Positions 61,968 to 64,000 of a stretch of DNA of 64,000 bases are shown here, in pieces. Numbering within the stretch: the first letter of the stretch is position 1; each line of letters opens with the position of its first letter. A program made the translations under genes and the position numbers. The notes under the pieces are model-generated. The model did not search any database and had not been told where the DNA came from. It saw nothing but the letters and a program-made list of their open reading frames with translations. Source of the DNA: Cololabis saira (Eukaryota; Chordata; Actinopteri; Beloniformes; Belonidae); NCBI RefSeq assembly GCF_033807715.1, contig NC_084609.1, positions 34,671,850-34,735,849 on the forward strand. The letters run 5' to 3'.

Positions 61968-63518
61968 CATACATACATACATACACACACACAATAGGGG
62001 TGTAACAATATATCGTGCTACGAAATTTCGCGATACAAAAACATCACAATACGTGTCGTGGAGGTGACAAACTGTATCGTGATATTGGGTTATTAATATT
62101 AATCTATTGTGTTGACTAGTAACGCACCTCGACCCACGGACCAAAATCTTACTCCACTCAGAAGAAACTAGTACCGTTTTGGTCCCGATCACGGGACTCT
62201 TGCAGGGTTTTGAGCTCTGAACTTTTACTGATGTAAGGCTGGTGTAGAGTTAAGCCTTACCTTATTAAATTAAACCTTTTTGGGGTGGTGAGTAGGATAA
62301 ACACGGGGAAACTTCTGCTGAGTTCCAGTGTACTTTAATGTCCCTCAACAGTGTAGGATTTTAGAACATCAACACAGCACCTAGTGCCGTACTGTGGCGT
62401 ATCACTCCGCCCAATCTAAAACAGACTAATCACTACAGATAAACTGACTAGTGTCATTATAGTCCCTGATTTACATCACAATATAAAGAATAGATTTATA
62501 AAATAATCAACCCTGAATTACCAAAATACAAAACCAAAAATTAATCTCCTCTTACACTTATAAGGTGAGCATGAATCAATCTTTTTTATGATGTTAAATT
62601 GTATGTAATTATTTACTTTTATTTATTTAAGTTGTTACATTTCTGGCAAAGAAAAAAAGTCAAATCATACATGAGAGAAACTATTCAGTTTGTTGCTAAA
62701 TATTTGTACTTCTATGAAACTGTAGATCATAATGCAAACCTGACATTTACTTTTTTTTCAGTTTGTGGAAAATGGTTGGCCTGGCTTTCTCTTTAAAACT
62801 TAAACAGTTATAAAGCATTACAAACTGGAACAATAGGGCAAACGTACAGTATTGTTTTGTATTTTGTGTCTTTCAAATAAAAGACAATTTTTTCCAGTCA
62901 TATGTTCCTCATTCAAGGTTGTTAAAAAGATACTGCTATAATATCGTATCGTTATTGTGACCTCAGTATCGTGTATCGTACCGTATCGTTACACCTCTAA
63001 CACACACACATACAGACATATACACACTGTAAAGTCTAACAATACTTTTTTACAAGTGGGTGCAGGGGATTCATTTCTGACAGCCCAAAGAAGAAGCTGC
63101 ATAAATTCAGAGATGTGAGGACGACCCTGAGCTTCCTCTTCCTGACAGATTCCTGCTGCGCTGCAGCCACTCTGCTCCATAAACGCAACTAAACTCAGCA
63201 GTGTCCAGCCGGAGGGTTGTGCAGATCTGCTGCAGCACGGAGCGCTGCAGTCTTCCTGTCCATCTACAACCACTCTTTAAACAGACTAATACTGCCAGAT
63301 AAAACCTCTGCTGGGATTCAGGAAGCATCATTCAACCCAGCAGCTGGGGAGCTCAAGTTGTTCAACTTTCACGCCGTGAAACGTAGAATGTTTTTGTTTT
63401 AAGTGACAGGGCTCTCACCTCTCCCTCAGACTTGACTCCCACCACCTTCCCGTTCTCCATGACGATCTCCTCGATGGGCTTGTTCAGCATGTACGTCCCG
63501 CCGTAGATGGCACTCAGT
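54180..63518 (-). CDS. gdi2: gdi2, Rab GDP-dissociation inhibitor beta, 3' four exons (partial)
   Basis: Exons (minus): 63518-63419, 61286-61115, 57944-57745 and 54332-54180 (TGA). Together they encode the last 207 or so of about 447 residues and match human GDI2 almost throughout: [145 protein letters not shown] binds prenylated GDP-Rab proteins, extracts them from membranes and recycles them through the cytosol. This part covers the second half of the Rab-binding domain I and the C-terminal tail. The first exon shown begins in phase 2, so upstream exons lie beyond the window. GDI2 rather than GDI1 is chosen from the linkage with asb13. Confidence 0.96.
54467..55095. mobile_element. hAT-type MITE in gdi2 intron
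   Basis: Ends CAGTGGTCCCCAACCGTTTC and GGAGGTTGGGGACCACTG are those of a widespread vertebrate hAT group. A (TAA)n run lies inside. Confidence 0.75.
55140..55418 (+). pseudogene. THAP-domain exon remnant with 16 bp repeat leader
   Basis: Downstream of three ACTGAGTGTCAGAAAG units, ATG at 55263 opens a frame [41 protein letters not shown], the N-terminal C-x-C and AVPTIF-less half of a THAP zinc finger. It ends at CAG followed by GTAATG, a plausible donor (55263-55418, 52 codons). The second zinc pair (C-x2-H) is not found at normal spacing, although RCPHHF occurs 60 residues after the second Cys if the donor is ignored. THAP domains occur in host regulators and in P-element-type transposases. 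The repeat leader shared with 30.4 kb suggests a transposon. Opposite strand to gdi2, inside its intron. Confidence 0.5.
55419..56850. mobile_element. LINE tail with mariner-like MITE, and spacer
   Basis: A LINE tail (CCTTAGGTTTTTACCAACTT, about 55775-55810) is interrupted at a TA by the complete mariner-like MITE 55813-56166 and resumes with TATGCAGACAAAAACCC (56168-56205). The rest to 56850 is low copy; short frames there have no similarity. Confidence 0.7.
56852..57284. mobile_element. hAT-type MITE (first of two sharing a target)
   Basis: Ends CAGAGGTTTTCAACTGG and TTGACAAACCCTG; flanks CCTTAAAG (56844-56851) and CCTTAAAA (57285-57292). Confidence 0.8.
57293..57671. mobile_element. hAT-type MITE (second of two), with nested scraps
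   Basis: Ends CAGTGTCTCCCAACCTGG and GGTTGGGAACCAGTG; flanks CCTTAAAA and CCTTAAGT. It contains a mariner-like MITE fragment (about 57366-57516) and a LINE tail (57517-57612). Confidence 0.75.
57745..57944 (-). CDS. gdi2: gdi2 exon
   Basis: Acceptor TCTTTCCAG, donor GTAAGGAC. Encodes [57 protein letters not shown]. Confidence 0.97.
58088..59767 (-). mobile_element. hAT-type MITE, family 2 (copy 4, inverted, interrupted)
   Basis: Ends CAGTACTGGAGTTG and CAACTCCAGTACTG, with GAACAAC at both borders. It carries a five-unit CCTGAAATAAAAACGGTCC array. About 830 bp (58583-59407) of foreign sequence interrupts it between two copies of TTACTAAAATGAGACAT; this contains a GTGATGGGCAACCCGGGGCT repeat piece. 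Confidence 0.85.
59768..60108. other. No gene seen (gdi2 intron)
   Basis: Low-copy intronic sequence without supported features. Confidence 0.4.
60109..61005 (+). mobile_element. Fused fragments of the 15.7 kb element and hAT family 1
   Basis: 60109-60297 matches the left part of 15655-17563. From 60298 the sequence is family 1 MITE interior (CTTTAGCGCCGCCCTAGTGG) without its left end. The array has switched to a homogenised CTCGACATTTGGACTT unit (60540-60900). The right end is also lost. Confidence 0.75.
61115..61286 (-). CDS. gdi2: gdi2 exon
   Basis: Acceptor GTGGCTGTAG, donor GTGAGACC. Encodes [53 protein letters not shown]. Confidence 0.97.
61287..61994. other. No gene seen; AT-rich spacer and microsatellite
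   Basis: Intronic. A TATATA/CATACATACA microsatellite occupies about 61905-61993. Confidence 0.5.
61995..62999. mobile_element. hAT-type element inserted in a (CA)n tract
   Basis: Ends TAGGGGTGTAACAATATATC and GTATCGTTACACCTCTA; flanks ACACACAA and ACACACAC (7 of 8). The interior is AT-rich, without a transposase frame. Confidence 0.8.
63000..63418. other. No gene seen (gdi2 intron)
   Basis: Low-copy intronic sequence after the remaining CA run. Confidence 0.4.
63419..63518 (-). CDS. gdi2: gdi2 exon (first within window)
   Basis: Acceptor CCGTTCCAG, donor GTGAGAGC. Begins with the last base of an Arg codon. Encodes [32 protein letters not shown]. Confidence 0.97.
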
Positions 63519-63781
63519 CTGGAACGGTCAGGAAAATTAGAAACTTTAACAAACAGCCTTCACACTTACACCATTACATTCATCTTAAGAAAGTAACAAA
63601 TAGTGATATTTTGTTTAAGAATGCTTGCCTTTCCTCATCCCAAAAGTTTTGTATTTAATTTAATATTTTCCTTTTTGGCAAGTTACCGAAAAACTGGACT
63701 GTATCCCGTATCTCGTCAAAGAGAAATTCAACATCAGCTCCTAATAATAAAATACACTAGCCAAGGTGGGTCTAATATCTA

Positions 63782-64000
63782 CAGGACTGTCTATGAAAAT
63801 TAGAATATTGTGATTTTCTGTAATGCAATTACAAAAATGTCATACATTCTGGATTCATTACAAATCAACTGAAATATTGCAAGCCTTTTATTATTTTAAT
63901 ATTGCTGATCATGGCTTACAGCTTAAGAAAACTCAAATATCCTATCTCAAAAGAATATTCTGGGAATCGTAATCTTAAACTGTAAACCATAAGAGATTGA
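63782..64000. mobile_element. Mariner-like foldback MITE, cut by window end
   Basis: TA followed by CAGGACTGTCTATGAAAAT and the palindromic interior known from 55813-56166; the right end lies outside the window. Confidence 0.8.

Overview
The window is vertebrate, almost certainly teleost fish, chromosomal DNA. Three spliced genes lie on the minus strand inside a dense bed of transposon remnants and tandem repeats. The fish assignment rests on the protein-coding exons, on RTE/Rex3-like and L2-like LINE tails, and on several families of short hAT, mariner-like and PIF/Harbinger-like elements of the kind common in teleosts. The species cannot be told from the sequence.

Genes. Reading the minus strand from right to left, the window holds the 3' half of gdi2 (Rab GDP-dissociation inhibitor beta; four coding exons, 54180-63518, the 5' exons lying beyond the window), then two complete tandem copies of asb13 (ankyrin repeat and SOCS box protein 13). 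These are copy B (six exons, 40295-49677) and copy A (six exons, 26647-32276). All exon joints were phased by hand: both asb13 copies stay open from ATG to stop (283 and 289 residues) with identical exon 2-5 lengths (188, 157, 135 and 192 bp), so they are true tandem paralogues. The asb13-gdi2 neighbourhood matches human 10p15. Asb13 is expected to be a substrate receptor of an Elongin B/C-Cullin 5 ubiquitin ligase. Gdi2 extracts GDP-bound Rab proteins from membranes. There is no sign of operon-like co-regulation.

Layout. 1-18.8 kb: no host gene; hAT, mariner-like, PIF-like and foldback MITEs, and a LINE fragment. 18.86-23.05 kb: a 4.2 kb composite element with a 729-codon ORF (PIN/XPG-like nuclease motifs plus a C-terminal CXC cysteine domain), facing a 987 bp inverted, nonsense-mutated copy of its own middle. 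23.3-24.6 kb: L2-like LINE 3' end. 26.2-32.3 kb: asb13 copy A, with a GC-rich minisatellite at its 3' end and an 11 bp minisatellite in intron 5. 32.5-40.2 kb: intergenic, with a 67 bp satellite, a polypurine tract, hAT elements and an internally deleted RTE LINE. 40.3-49.7 kb: asb13 copy B, with a PIF-like element ending inside the exon 5 splice donor. 49.9-54.2 kb: intergenic, with LINE pieces, a perfect 41 bp hairpin and an array of eight palindromic X-box motifs. 54.2-64 kb: gdi2, whose introns hold a THAP-domain exon remnant and stacked hAT elements.

Most short open frames in the window are repeat-encoded or chance frames and are not annotated.
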